A stretch of DNA of 64,000 nt from Fimbriimonas sp. GTDB taxonomy: Bacteria > Armatimonadota > Fimbriimonadia > Fimbriimonadales > Fimbriimonadaceae. Shown in pieces: positions 10,274 to 20,400 of the stretch. The stretch's first letter is position 1. Each line of letters opens with the position of its first letter. The position numbers and the translations under genes are program-made. The DNA lies in contig JARLGV010000104.1 in the NCBI GenBank assembly GCA_031292555.1, positions 62,001 to 126,000 on the forward strand, given 5' to 3'. Under the pieces are notes generated by a model. The model searched no databases and was not told where the DNA came from. It saw nothing but the letters and a program-made list of their open reading frames with translations.

Positions 10274-11077
10274 ATGGTAGGGCTACCAGATAGAATGACA
10301 GTCAGGCGTGCCCTTGGCCTTTCGATTTTCGTGTTAGTCTTGGGTTGTGGCGGTGGAGGCGGCAGTAAATCCTCGTCGCCTACGGCCAAAACAAAATCGG
10401 ACGTTGGATCCCACTTGTTTGCCTACGGGCAAAGCATTGTCAGCACCAGCTTTGCCGCTTACGGTCCCAAGTTCCAGAACCACGGCTTGCCCTACTACGA
10501 TATCCCTCTCGGACTCTGGGCGCAGATTCGGCTAGGTTCCTCCAACTTCCAGGAGAACCTGTTCGTCGACCAAGGCGAAACTACGCCGGCAGGGAACCTC
10601 TTCTACCAGACGCATGATGCGACGATGTCTCAAAATGGCACGATTACGATCAGCGCCGGGCGTTTCAATGGACTTACCGGCACTCTCAACCAGACGTTGA
10701 CCGGCGGCGGATACAACGGTACGATCAGCTACACGATGCCAAATGTGGCGACTGTTGCGTGTCAGTTTGCGCTCGTGTCAGATGGAAATGGCGGAGCGTT
10801 CGGCACAGGTACGAACGCCATCGCCCTGCAATCTGGATACACCCAGAATGAGAAGATCCAGTACAAGGATGGAGGCACTCTCGTCATGACGACGACCGAT
10901 AGTCTCGGCTGCAGCAGTGCGTTCAATTTCACGCCGAACACATCTGGTAGCGGGCGGATTACGGGGAGCGATCCCGGCCTTCCTGCCAGTCTCAAGTGGG
11001 ATACCTCCGGTTCTGGAACGATTACATACGCAGACGGCTCGACCGGGACCTTCACGAGCTACCAGTTGTCAAACTAA
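10274..11077 (+). CDS. Putative lipoprotein, beta-rich, unknown function
   Basis: 267 residues from the chosen start. The N-terminus has basic residues, a hydrophobic stretch and a lipobox-like LVLGCGGGGG, after which a Ser/Thr-rich linker follows; the mature protein would be lipid-anchored. The body is rich in Gly, Thr, Ser and Asn with alternating strands (ITISAGRFNGLTGTLNQTL and similar), as in extracellular beta-sandwich proteins. I do not recognise a family. The start is uncertain: an ATG at 10295 also leaves an intact signal, while the upstream ATG at 10202 would bury it. The Cys followed by five Gly is also seen in the neighbouring peroxidase. Confidence 0.6.
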   Translation: MVGLPDRMTVRRALGLSIFVLVLGCGGGGGSKSSSPTAKTKSDVGSHLFAYGQSIVSTSFAAYGPKFQNHGLPYYDIPLGLWAQIRLGSSNFQENLFVDQGETTPAGNLFYQTHDATMSQNGTITISAGRFNGLTGTLNQTLTGGGYNGTISYTMPNVATVACQFALVSDGNGGAFGTGTNAIALQSGYTQNEKIQYKDGGTLVMTTTDSLGCSSAFNFTPNTSGSGRITGSDPGLPASLKWDTSGSGTITYADGSTGTFTSYQLSN

Positions 11078-11094
11078 CTTCGAGCAATGCTCGG

Positions 11095-12240
11095 CTAGGG
11101 TGTCCGGCTGTAACCATCGTTAAGGGTCTGTAAGAACGCAACGATTGCGTTAACTTCGGACGTCGTCAATTTCAGGTTCCCCAATTCGGTCGTGTCTTCC
11201 GTTTGAGGCACCTCGGGCGCGGCGAATCCGCCAAGATCCCTCGTGTTGTAGAAGTTCAGAACCTGGGTCAAGGTTGAGAAGATCCCGTTGTGGAAGTAGG
11301 GACTGCGCAATGCGACGTTTCGCAGGGTCGGCGTCATGAAGTTGCCGGCGTCTCCTGATTGGCCCGTTGTTATTTGAAGACCTAGATCAACGAAACTACT
11401 GCCAGCCGGATTGTACTGGGCGGGAATAGTGTAATAGGGGTTTGCTGGATTCTTCGGAAGACCGAGATTGGCATAGCAGAAATTGGTGAACAGCGGGGGC
11501 GTCCCGTCCGGCGAAGGCGAACTTGTGTGGCAACCCGAGCATCCTCCCTTACCGTTGAAGAGCCCCAGTCCTTGGATCTCGGTCGCGCTTAGTTGAGCAC
11601 GGCCAGCCAGAAACGCATCGTATTTGGAACTGAATGGTGAGACGGCGGGCGACTTTTCGAATGCTACGATCGCGTCGACAATAGCGTTGAATGCGGTAGT
11701 GGAGTCATTGAAAACACCTGCGCCGTATATCCGCTTCATGGGCGCCGATTCCGGACTAACTGCTACCTTGGCAACCATGGCGGCTTCAGTCGGGTTGTTC
11801 ATTTCGATCGGGTTCAGCAACGGGAAATGGACCTGGTCATTCAACGTCGAAGCGCGTCCGTCCCAGAATTGTCCACCTACCGCCCCGCCTGCCTCTCCAC
11901 CCGTCACCGAGAACGGTGGCGAGTAGGCCATGTAGCTAATCGACGGTGCGTGCCTGAAGCCGAAGAGACCGTTTACGGCGCCGGCGGAAGTGGGACCGGG
12001 ACGAGGATCAGAGAAGTTCTTTGCCGGAGAATGGCAGGTTCCGCACGACTGGCCGACCGGATTCGAGAGTGACGTGTCGAAGAACAGGGCTTTGCCAAGC
12101 TGCTCTTTGTTTGCTATTGTGCTAGAGCCGCCGGAAGGCGAGGATCCTCCTCCGCCGCCGCAACTCACCAGCGCACATCCGACGCCAAGGCAACAGAACA
12201 CCCATGCAAACGCGTGTAGTCCCCGATTCACTCGATCCAT
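11095..12240 (-). CDS. Di-haem cytochrome c peroxidase / MauG-family lipoprotein
   Basis: 381 residues from the chosen ATG. The N-terminus is a lipoprotein signal ending in ALVSCGGGGG. Two c-type haem motifs are present: CGTCH near residue 66 and CSGCH near residue 220, the arrangement of bacterial di-haem peroxidases. LGKALFFDTSLSNP before the first haem and the LRNVALRSPYFHNG segment after the second are family hallmarks. It would reduce hydrogen peroxide using electrons from periplasmic donors, or carry out MauG-like oxidation. The ORF could extend 16 codons upstream, but the chosen start places a -10-like TAGAAT exactly seven bases ahead and puts the signal peptide at the terminus. Confidence 0.9.
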   Translation of the reverse strand: MDRVNRGLHAFAWVFCCLGVGCALVSCGGGGGSSPSGGSSTIANKEQLGKALFFDTSLSNPVGQSCGTCHSPAKNFSDPRPGPTSAGAVNGLFGFRHAPSISYMAYSPPFSVTGGEAGGAVGGQFWDGRASTLNDQVHFPLLNPIEMNNPTEAAMVAKVAVSPESAPMKRIYGAGVFNDSTTAFNAIVDAIVAFEKSPAVSPFSSKYDAFLAGRAQLSATEIQGLGLFNGKGGCSGCHTSSPSPDGTPPLFTNFCYANLGLPKNPANPYYTIPAQYNPAGSSFVDLGLQITTGQSGDAGNFMTPTLRNVALRSPYFHNGIFSTLTQVLNFYNTRDLGGFAAPEVPQTEDTTELGNLKLTTSEVNAIVAFLQTLNDGYSRTP

Positions 12241-12247
12241 CACAATA

Positions 12248-12253
12248 ATTCTA
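12248..12253 (-). promoter_or_regulatory. -10-like TAGAAT, seven bases before the peroxidase start
   Basis: On the minus strand TAGAAT is followed by seven bases and the ATG at 12240. There is no Shine-Dalgarno sequence between them. This is the spacing expected of a leaderless transcript; it also supports the shorter start of the gene. Confidence 0.5.
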
Positions 12254-12323
12254 CTGGGTACGCCGTCGGCTTGCCACTCAACCTTCAAGACGAACTAAGC
12301 AAGGAAAAGAGCTTAGCCAGCGT

Positions 12324-12352
12324 TTGAGATCTTGGCGAACAAGCTGTAAAGT
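12324..12352 (+). promoter_or_regulatory. Leaderless-type promoter of the cNMP/thioredoxin-reductase gene
   Basis: TTGAGA (12324-12329), a 17-base spacer, then TAAAGT (12347-12352), followed after six bases by the GTG start at 12359. The -35 matches the consensus in five of six positions. Transcription would begin at or next to the start codon, and no ribosome binding site is present. Confidence 0.6.
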
Positions 12353-12358
12353 AGTCAG

Positions 12359-14008
12359 GTGAATTTGCATCCCGTCGCCAACGACGATCCGCGTAACGCC
12401 TTGGCATTTCCAATACTCACAGAGGCACAGATCGCCGCACTCAGTCAGTTTGGCGCACAGCGCCACATCGAAGAAGGTGCGAGCGTTTGGTTGGCCGGCA
12501 CTCCAAACATGTGTTTGTACTTGGTTGTGCAAGGGGAGATGACGATTCTGGACGGCCGGTCTGGCAGGCCGGTTGCTCGCCACGTCAAGGGTGAATTCTC
12601 AGGAGACATCGACATCATAACGGGACGATCCACCGTAGTGTCCGCTCATGCCGCCTCATCTCTCGATGTCGTCGAAGTTCCTGCGGACTGTGTTCGGTCG
12701 ATCGTGGAGGAGGAACCTGAATTGGGAGAGATTCTCCTTCGGGCGTTTCTCCTGCGCCGGCAACTCCTACAGGGAGCAACCGACGTCGGCCCCCTCGTTG
12801 TGGGATCCCGATTCAGCCCAGATACGCTTCGCATTCGCGAGTTCCTGGCTCGCAATCGCCTTCCCTTCAGCTGGGACGACTTGGAATCGAGCCGGGACAC
12901 CAATCGGCTGATCGCCGAGTTCGGAGTTACGGAGGATGAGACGCCGATCGTCGTACTTCCGAGTGGCGCTGTCATCCGAAGCCCGTCGAATGCGGAACTC
13001 GGCAATGCTCTTGGCATCGCTCGACGAGCAGAGCGGAAGGTGTATGACCTCGTGATCGTCGGCGCCGGACCGGCCGGTTTGGCGGCTGCCGTCTACGGCG
13101 CGAGCGAGGGGCTATCCACCTTGATTCTCGATTCGATTGGCCCCGGTGGCCAGGCGGGGACGAGCAGCCGGATCGAAAACTATATGGGTTTTCCCCTTGG
13201 CCTAACCGGCCAAGCGCTTGCCGACAGCGGCGTCGCCCAAGCTGAGAAGTTCGGTGCAAGAATGCTCGCCCCGGCAAGGGCCACGGGCATCGAATGTGAC
13301 TCTTTAGGCGGACACCTTATCGGCTTGGATAACCTGGAACCGGTAACCGCAAAATGCGTGCTTCTCGCCTGTGGAGCGTCCTACCGGAAACTTGACGTCC
13401 TCGGAAATGAGCACTTCGAAGGGCGAGGGATCTACTATTCCGCAACCCACATCGAGCGCATCCTTTGCGGTTCAAGGGCAGTCGCGGTTATCGGAGCCGG
13501 CAATAGCGCCGGCCAAGCAGCCGTCTACATGTCCGAGCACGCCAAGCACGTCTTTCTGATCGTTCGGGGCGATGACCTTCGAAAGACGATGTCAAGCTAC
13601 TTGGCCCGGCGCATCGAGCAGTCGCCAAAGATCGGCGTGCATCTGTGTTCCGAGATCTGCAAGTTGGAAGGCAGCGATCACCTGGAGTCCATCGAAATCG
13701 TGGATCGACGTGATGGCGGTACTACGCGAGAGGAAGTTGCCGGCGTTTTCGTGATGATTGGAGCGGTACCTCATACGGGATGGCTCCCTGAAACGGTCAG
13801 CCGGGACGAAAAGGGGTTCATCCTGACTGGTCCGTCGGTCGAGACGTCAAACGCCTGGAAGGCGCAACGGACTCCGTACTACTTGGAGACATCCTGTCCT
13901 GGCGTGTTTGCTGCCGGAGACGCCAGGGCAGGGTCTGTAAAGCGGGTGGCATCGGCAGTCGGTGAAGGTTCGATGGCCGTGACATTCGTGCATCAGTTCC
14001 TGGCCTGA
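12359..14008 (+). CDS. Cyclic nucleotide-binding domain fused to thioredoxin reductase-like flavoprotein
   Basis: 549 residues, GTG start. Residues about 20-135 form a cNMP-binding jelly roll. Residues about 145-222 look like a thioredoxin/glutaredoxin-fold domain that has lost its Cys pair (SRFSPDT at the active-site position; the cis-Pro TPIVVL remains). Residues 228-549 are a pyridine nucleotide-disulfide oxidoreductase: FAD motif VGAGPAG (234-240), NAD(P) motif VIGAGNSAGQA, C-terminal FAD loop GVFAAGDARAGSVKRVASAVGEG. The CxxC expected between the two nucleotide domains is replaced by YYSATHIE, so it cannot work as a classical thioredoxin reductase. It more likely passes electrons from NAD(P)H to another acceptor. 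Similar fusions are known as annotated 'thioredoxin reductases' without the Cys pair. It is followed after 34 bases by an S4 protein. Confidence 0.9.
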   Translation: MNLHPVANDDPRNALAFPILTEAQIAALSQFGAQRHIEEGASVWLAGTPNMCLYLVVQGEMTILDGRSGRPVARHVKGEFSGDIDIITGRSTVVSAHAASSLDVVEVPADCVRSIVEEEPELGEILLRAFLLRRQLLQGATDVGPLVVGSRFSPDTLRIREFLARNRLPFSWDDLESSRDTNRLIAEFGVTEDETPIVVLPSGAVIRSPSNAELGNALGIARRAERKVYDLVIVGAGPAGLAAAVYGASEGLSTLILDSIGPGGQAGTSSRIENYMGFPLGLTGQALADSGVAQAEKFGARMLAPARATGIECDSLGGHLIGLDNLEPVTAKCVLLACGASYRKLDVLGNEHFEGRGIYYSATHIERILCGSRAVAVIGAGNSAGQAAVYMSEHAKHVFLIVRGDDLRKTMSSYLARRIEQSPKIGVHLCSEICKLEGSDHLESIEIVDRRDGGTTREEVAGVFVMIGAVPHTGWLPETVSRDEKGFILTGPSVETSNAWKAQRTPYYLETSCPGVFAAGDARAGSVKRVASAVGEGSMAVTFVHQFLA

Positions 14009-14042
14009 AACCGTCTTGGATCAAGTTTGGCGTGGAACCTCA

Positions 14043-14288
14043 ATGAAGCAGCCTGACCGAGAACAGATTGAGCAGACGTTTGCTATCCGCGGGGACCTGA
14101 TTACGCTTGGACAACTCATTAAGACGCTCGGTCTGATCGGATCTGGCGCCGAGATCAAGGAGTACTTGGCCGCAGAGCAAGTTTTCGTCAACGGAGAACT
14201 TGACTGTCGACGTGGACGCAAGATTCGACCCGGTGATGCCGTTTTGTTGTCCACAGGAGTACTGGTGCGGATCACATCGCGGGGTTGA
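14043..14288 (+). CDS. S4 RNA-binding domain protein (YaaA/RlbA type)
   Basis: 81 residues, essentially one S4 domain: ITLGQLIKTLGLIGSGAEIK, then VFVNGELDCRRGRKIRPGD and a final strand. Small stand-alone S4 proteins bind structured RNA and are often ribosome-associated. The frame is open nine codons further upstream, but the inner ATG gives the usual family length and sits after a GGAAC purine stretch. It is close behind the flavoprotein and probably co-transcribed. Confidence 0.85.
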   Translation: MKQPDREQIEQTFAIRGDLITLGQLIKTLGLIGSGAEIKEYLAAEQVFVNGELDCRRGRKIRPGDAVLLSTGVLVRITSRG

Positions 14289-14334
14289 CGACCGTTTCTC
14301 AATGACTTTGAACGAATTCGTCTTCAGATGAGTC

Positions 14335-14363
14335 TTTTACAAGTTGTCGTTTGAGCCTATAAT
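14335..14363 (+). promoter_or_regulatory. Sigma-70-type promoter upstream of the Kelch protein
   Basis: TTTTAC (14335-14340), a 17-base spacer and a perfect TATAAT (14358-14363). Transcription would begin near 14370, giving a leader of about 150 bases before the TTG start. The leader has no RNA fold I recognise. Confidence 0.6.
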
Positions 14364-14522
14364 TACGTTCATCAAACCCGTATGTTTGCGAGGGAGTGGA
14401 ATTCATTGTGCCAATATGGCGGTCGCCTAACTTGCCAACGTAGTCCCCTTCATGTTATATAAGGCAGTTTTGAATTCAAGTGTGAATATTGGAGTGTGTC
14501 AGGTGGTTCGGGAGGACTTTAA

Positions 14523-16391
14523 TTGAATCGAAAAAACAGTGTTGCGCTCATTGCATCGTCCTTGATGTTGGTCGCTGTCGCGTATGGGCAGACTTGGACG
14601 CCGTTGGCCAAGACGCCAAACATCAGTGCGTACAATCCGACCCTCTTGACCGACGGCCGGGTTCTCGTTCAAGACGGGGATAACTTCGACTGGTGGATTC
14701 TGACTCCCAACATAAACGGCAGCTATCTGAACGGGACGTGGAGCTCGATTCCAACCACGCCGGGGTTCGGACCGTTGTATTACGCATCGCAAGTCCTGCC
14801 TGACGGCCGGTTTCTCGCGATTGGCGGCGAGTACAACTTCGGAACCATCGGTTGGTTCAATCAAGGCAACATCTACGATCCGCAGAAGAACACGTGGTCG
14901 CCAGTAAATGCCCCATCTGGCTGGAACCAGATGGGCGACACCGGATGCATAATGCTGCCACAGGGCTTGGTGCTCGTTGCGGATCCCCTGAGCAATCAGT
15001 GCGTGCTATTCAATCCAGCTTCGTCGTCGTTCGGCGCTCCCTTTGTGAATGGCAAGGCAGACGGGAACGACGAAGAGGGCCTCTGCCTGCTTCCGAGCGG
15101 CAACGTCCTCACGGTCGACGCTGTGAACACCCCGAATTCTGAGATCTTCAATTCGACTACCTTGCAGTGGTCAGGCGCTGGAAGCACGATTAACAATCTG
15201 GTGCAAGCTTCGACTGAAGAGATCGGGCCAATGGTTCTGCGTCCGGACGGCACCGTCATCTGCTTTGGCGGTTCGCAGCATAACTCGATCTACAACTCCG
15301 TTACCAAGACTTGGACGGCCGGGCCGGACTTCCCGACGTCGAGTGGAGGTCAACTGGACTGCGCCGATGCTCCTGCCTGCTTGCTGCCCAGCGGCAAGGT
15401 CATTTGCGAGACGAGTCCGGGGTTCGCCCAAGCTGGTGTCGAGTTCTTCGAGTGGAACGGCACGACCCTTACTCAGGTTCCCGGGCTGCCGACTTCGGCA
15501 GGCGATACGTCGTTTACCGGTAACTTCTTGACCTTGCCCACCGGCGAACTGCTCTTTACGAATCAGAGCCCAAACATGTACACATATGTGTCGACGGGCA
15601 CGCCCGATCCAAGCTGGTATCCAGCAATTACGGCTACGCCTTCATCTGTCGATCCAGGCTCGTCCTACATTATCTCGGGAACCCAGTTCAACGGGATGTC
15701 GGGCGCGTCTGCCTATGGAGACGACCAGCAGAACCAGACTAACTGGCCGCTGGTCCGAATTACGAACACCAAGTCCAAGCACGTCTTTTACTGCCGTGCA
15801 TTCAGTCCGAGCACCTATGCGGTTCAGACTGGGAGCAAAATCGTTTCAACGAACTTCCAGGTGCCTACTGCGACTGAACTCGGTCCGTCGACGATCCAGG
15901 TCGTAACTAATGGACTCGCCTCTGCACCGGTTAACATTATCGTGGGTCCGCCCGTCAAGGCCTCGACGGTTGTCGTGTATCAAGGCAAGTACCTGAGCGG
16001 CAGCAAGACCGATGTCGCAGCGGTAGATGGCAAGACCTACAACGCCCAGTCGGTGATGACATCCGCTGGTCAGACCGTTTCCATCGAAGCGGACTTCTTC
16101 CTGTCCAGTAACCAGGTCAGTTCGGTCGGAGTTTCTGCTTCGGGCGCCGCTGCCTCTGGAGTAACCGGGCAGGTCTACCTTTACGACTTTGTCGCCAAGA
16201 CGTTTGTCGTGTTGAACGCGACGCCGTTCGGAAAGAACCAGACGGCAATCTCGGGAAGCTCTTCGACTAACGTCAGCCGCTTTATCGGTCCAGGCAACGA
16301 AGTTCGCGCAATTCTCCGTGGCATCGTACCGCCCCACATCTCGACTGTTCCATTTACCCTGAAGGCCGACCTGATCCAAGTCTACGCTTAG
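14523..16391 (+). CDS. Secreted Kelch-repeat protein with galactose-oxidase-like E-set domain
   Basis: 622 residues with a TTG start, chosen because GGGAGGAC ends about seven bases before it and it opens a clear signal peptide (about 20 residues, cleaved after VAYGQ). Residues about 25-370 contain repeated Kelch-like blades with the pattern LLxDGRVLVxxG, LPDGRFLAIGG, LPSGNVLTVD, LRPDGTVICFGG and LPSGKVICE. Residues about 370-480 form an E-set/IPT-like domain (PSSVDPGSSYIISGTQFNG), the architecture of galactose-oxidase-like and hyphally associated proteins. The last 140 residues are beta-rich. I cannot see the Tyr-Cys radical copper site, so enzyme activity is not claimed; it may be a structural or adhesive surface protein. 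It has its own promoter and a strong terminator, so it is a single-gene unit. Confidence 0.8.
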   Translation: MNRKNSVALIASSLMLVAVAYGQTWTPLAKTPNISAYNPTLLTDGRVLVQDGDNFDWWILTPNINGSYLNGTWSSIPTTPGFGPLYYASQVLPDGRFLAIGGEYNFGTIGWFNQGNIYDPQKNTWSPVNAPSGWNQMGDTGCIMLPQGLVLVADPLSNQCVLFNPASSSFGAPFVNGKADGNDEEGLCLLPSGNVLTVDAVNTPNSEIFNSTTLQWSGAGSTINNLVQASTEEIGPMVLRPDGTVICFGGSQHNSIYNSVTKTWTAGPDFPTSSGGQLDCADAPACLLPSGKVICETSPGFAQAGVEFFEWNGTTLTQVPGLPTSAGDTSFTGNFLTLPTGELLFTNQSPNMYTYVSTGTPDPSWYPAITATPSSVDPGSSYIISGTQFNGMSGASAYGDDQQNQTNWPLVRITNTKSKHVFYCRAFSPSTYAVQTGSKIVSTNFQVPTATELGPSTIQVVTNGLASAPVNIIVGPPVKASTVVVYQGKYLSGSKTDVAAVDGKTYNAQSVMTSAGQTVSIEADFFLSSNQVSSVGVSASGAAASGVTGQVYLYDFVAKTFVVLNATPFGKNQTAISGSSSTNVSRFIGPGNEVRAILRGIVPPHISTVPFTLKADLIQVYA

Positions 16392-16415
16392 ATTATCGAC
16401 CTCTCTCCACGCCCG

Positions 16416-16452
16416 ACGGGATCCGCCAATGTTCTGGCGGATCCCGTTTTTG
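16416..16452 (+). terminator. Strong intrinsic terminator after the Kelch gene
   Basis: A 13-bp perfect stem (16416-16428 pairing with 16435-16447), a 6-base loop and a T-rich tail. It starts 25 bases after the stop codon and is the most classical terminator of the window. The following 240 bases up to 16690 contain no gene I can support. Confidence 0.92.
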
Positions 16453-16690
16453 GTTGCTGGACTGAATCGGTGAACAGTCGAGATAGACTTGGATTTGGCC
16501 CCTCGCGGGGCAAGGGTGGCGTTACTGTGGGATAAGGCATGGGCCGAACAGTCCAAGCTACCATGCGGTCTTGCAGACGTTACGCAGTTGGCGCCGTCGA
16601 CAATTGGGGCTTTGGATTCGTTCGACGAACAAATGAGCCGCTTTGGCGAAACTTTGGCCAGTTATGGAGGATATATCCATATAGAGAGCT

Positions 16691-17302
16691 ATGGTAACTA
16701 ATCGCATTGCGTTCACACTTGCCGGGCTGGGCATGCTCACGAGCTTTGTTCTCGCTCAGAATTCCGGTTCTATCGCCATCGGTCCGATCAGCTATGCCGA
16801 CGGCAACAAGACTTCACGCGAACTTGCCGTCGAGACGATTCGCAAGATTGTCGAGCACAAGGGCTATACGGTTCTTCCGCAGGAGCGGATTGATCGTCGT
16901 TTGGAGTCCCTTCAGCCGTCGATCGCCTACCGTAAGGGAGCGCCCGTGCTAGGCGACTTGGCCCGATTCGCCGCGACGGTCCATGCTTCGAAGCTGGTGT
17001 TTGGCAAAATCGGTTGGCACACGCGTAGCGTTTGGGTCGGAGCCGGTCCAAAGACGATCTCGACTGCCACGGTCGATATCGCGATCTACGATGCCAATCG
17101 CGATTCAGTGACTTACGAGAAGCATGGAATACAGGGCCGCAGCGACGAGAAAGAGGGCACGCTCAAGCTCATCGCCGACGTAATCGTTACTCCCTTCGTT
17201 ACGGTTGTAAGCGGTGGGCCATCGACTCCGCGAGAACAACGTGCCGTGCAAATAGCATTGGGCAAAGCACTGGAGCCGTGGGTGCACGGAGCGCGTCGCT
17301 AA
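16691..17302 (+). CDS. Secreted protein with CsgG/TolB-N-like fold, unknown function
   Basis: 203 residues with a signal peptide of about 22 residues ending FVLAQ. The mature part follows the pattern seen in CsgG-like and related envelope proteins: a first strand IAIGPISY, a helix TSRELAVETIRKIVE, a strand-turn GYTVLPQERIDRRLESL, a helix LARFAATVHASKLVFGKI and a pair of long strands (TATVDIAIYD, SVTYEKHGIQG). This is resemblance by eye, not a confirmed family. The upstream terminator makes it the first gene of its unit, and the AAA-WD40 gene starts 131 bases downstream on the same strand, so it could belong to that module. Confidence 0.65.
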   Translation: MVTNRIAFTLAGLGMLTSFVLAQNSGSIAIGPISYADGNKTSRELAVETIRKIVEHKGYTVLPQERIDRRLESLQPSIAYRKGAPVLGDLARFAATVHASKLVFGKIGWHTRSVWVGAGPKTISTATVDIAIYDANRDSVTYEKHGIQGRSDEKEGTLKLIADVIVTPFVTVVSGGPSTPREQRAVQIALGKALEPWVHGARR

Positions 17303-17433
17303 GAAACCTCCCTTAGTTTCCCATCCACCGACCAAGGGTTCGGTTTGTTGAGGATGCAACACGACCCGTCACGGTACGATAACTCGCGTCGTGGCGGACG
17401 TTTGGTGTATCGTGTCGTGAAGGCAACCGACCG

Positions 17434-20400
17434 ATGCGAACTGTACGCACCAACGACTTCTTTGTTTCTGGCGGGACGTTGCCGCTTGATTCTGCAAGCT
17501 ATATCCAGCGAGACTGCGACAAAGTCCTTTTCAATGCGCTGCGCGAGTCGAGATACTGCTATGTCCTAAACACGCGTCAGATGGGGAAGTCGTCACTTTC
17601 CGTGCGCGTGTTGGCGGATTTGGAGTCCGCCGGGTGGAAAACTGTCTCGATCGATTTGACTCAGATGGGCGGACGGAATGTCACGCCCGAGCAGTGGTAT
17701 GCGGGCTTGGCATCGGAGGTCGGGCGAGCCCTGGGCATTCGCGCCGAGGTTCTGCAGTATTACCGAGACCAGGAGGCGGTTGGACCCATGCGCCGCTTTT
17801 TTGCTGCACTTCGAGATGTCGTACTCGAACATTTCGAACAGCCGGTTACGATCTGCATCGACGAGATCGATGCGACACGCAACCTTCCGTTCGACACGGA
17901 TGAGTTCTTCGCCGGAATTCGTGAGTGCTTTAACCACCGGGTGGTAGATCCCGCCTACCAAAGGCTGACTTTCTGCCTCATCGGAGTGGCAGTTGCCAAC
18001 GATCTGATCCGCAATCAAACCACCACGCCGTTCAACATCGGCGAGCGCATTTATCTGGCGGACTTCACGCTTGCAGAGATGCGTAAGCTGGAATTGCCGC
18101 TCGGGCCGAATGCTCGCCAAGTCGTAGAACGTATCCACTTTTGGACCGACGGTCATCCTTTCCTTAGCCAAAGCTTGTGCTCGGCAATCTGGAATGACGA
18201 AGGGCTTCAAACTCGGAATGAAGTAGATCGACTTGTCCGTGACACTTTCTTGGGGCCAAAGGCGCGGGACCGGAACGTCAACCTTGCCGACGTGGCAAAT
18301 CGCGTGCTGAATTCAGCTCCGGTGGACGCCGACTCAGATGGATTTCGGGCCGATGTTCTGTCGACCTACCAGAAGATCCTTGCCGGAAGAGTGGTGTCAG
18401 ACGACGAGGCGAACAGGACGGTTAGTGTTCTTAAGCTATCGGGACTGGTTCGCTCTACGGGGGGAAGGCTTCGGGTTCGAAACCGGATCTACGAAAGGGT
18501 GTTCGACCGGGCTTGGATTCGCGAGAACATGCCTGGCCAAGAGGTCGCACGCCAGCTTCAGTCGTTTCGCCGAGGACTGGTTCGTGCCACCGTTGTGTAC
18601 GGTCTCGTCCTGGCCGCCGTCGCCATCCTGGGGTTGGCAACTTGGAACTCGGAACGAAAGGCGACTGCTGCGCGGGCCGCTCTGGATAGGGAAGTCTACG
18701 TTGCCGACATGAACAACTTACGGTCCTTCGAGGAGGATGGCGACGAGGCAAGAATCGCAGAGATCCTGGAACGGACTCGTAACAGCCCTTATCGAGGTTT
18801 CGAATGGGGGTATTGGCTTAATCGGTTGCACGATTCTAAAGAGGAGTATTCGCTCGACTACTTCGCTCCGGGTAAACGGGAACGAGGCGTGCTTTCGCGC
18901 GATAATCGATCAATTTGCCTGATCGACGATCTGACCTTGACAGCTTCGGTCGTGGACCGAGTGACCAAGAAACTCGTTCGGACGGTGCCGCTTCGGAGCC
19001 GTGACGAGGTGATGGCAACTCACATTGGCTTCGTCATCGTGAACTACGATACGAATCCGGGCACAGTGACCGAGCTTCTGACCGGCAAGCTAGTCTCAAC
19101 ATTCGGCGGGAGCCATGTCGGATTCGAACCTCAATCGTCTCAGGAAGATTCTGACTTCCTCCTGATCCGTGAAAGAGGTCCAAAAGGGCTTGCACCAGAC
19201 AACCTGACGCTTTGGAATGTGACTACAGGAAAGAGAGTCTTCGATTACACGGTTGGCAGTTCGCTGTCTCTCACGCAGGTCATGTACTCGAATGATGGAT
19301 CCCGCTTCTTGATGTGCGAAAACCGGGATGGGCTGACGAACGTGCGGGTGTCGGTATGGAACACCTCAACGAACTCGAAAATAGATGAGTTCACGTTGCC
19401 GGCTCGCAGTATGGTGTTGAATATCTCGACCGACGGTTCACAGGTCATCTATACCGACGGAACCAATGCGCTCGGTGGTCGAAACACTTTGTTTCATCAA
19501 GCAGTTTTCCGGCGATCTCTTGTGGCGGGCGAGAATCCGGTTGCCGCTCGCTTTGCCGATAAGGACAGGGCCATCGCTGTGATGGACGGAACGGGAACCG
19601 TTTCGGTAGAGGAATATCCCGCCGGTCGATCCATGGGATCCCGTTTCAATGTTTGGAACTTGTCGTCGTCCATGAACGGGGGCCTTTTGGTTACCTCCTC
19701 CTCTTCGGTTAGGGTTATCGATGTCCATCAGGTGGTAGCCGCAAGCGTAATATCGAGAGGATTTCGGGTGGGCCGGGACGGCCTCGGCCACATCATCGTT
19801 TTCGGCGTCAGCCCACGGTGGCTGCTGCAGTTGACGGACCCGACACTTTCGCCGATCCGATATTATGGTGAAAAACCAGGGTTGCGGATGTATACCTACA
19901 ATGGCCGGTGGGCCCTAATTGTCGATCAGCGGAAGCACGTCGCCTGGCTCAACGATACGTCGGGTCGCTATCCCGACGTTCAGATAGTGAAGGTCCCCGT
20001 CAACTTCTCATGCGGCTTGCAACGCGATACGATGGCCATCTATGTGCCGCAGTCAGGCGAGATCAACGGACTCTCGGCAATCGATGGCTCGCTGAGGTGG
20101 AGCTATAGACTCCCAGATCCACGAACAAACGGTGTTTGGGTCACACCGGACGGGAAGAACGTCATCGCCTTCTCCGGCGGAAAATATGTCGTTGTGCTCG
20201 ATGCGCGGACCGGGAAGTTACGTGGCGTGCTTGAACCCCACAACCTTCGCGTGTCGAACCTCACTTTCACCTCGGACGGCGCCGCTTTCTTTACCTTTGG
20301 GGCGGATGGACGGGTGACGCTGTGGGACATCGCAACGTTGACGCAGCGCATGGAATTCCGGGGAAACACCGGACAGCGCGTGACGAGCGCAGATCTTTCG

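Noticed and set aside
16489-16701. A 70-residue frame between the terminator and the CsgG-like gene
   Set aside because: No ribosome site or promoter nearby and no sequence character of a real protein; overlaps the next start.
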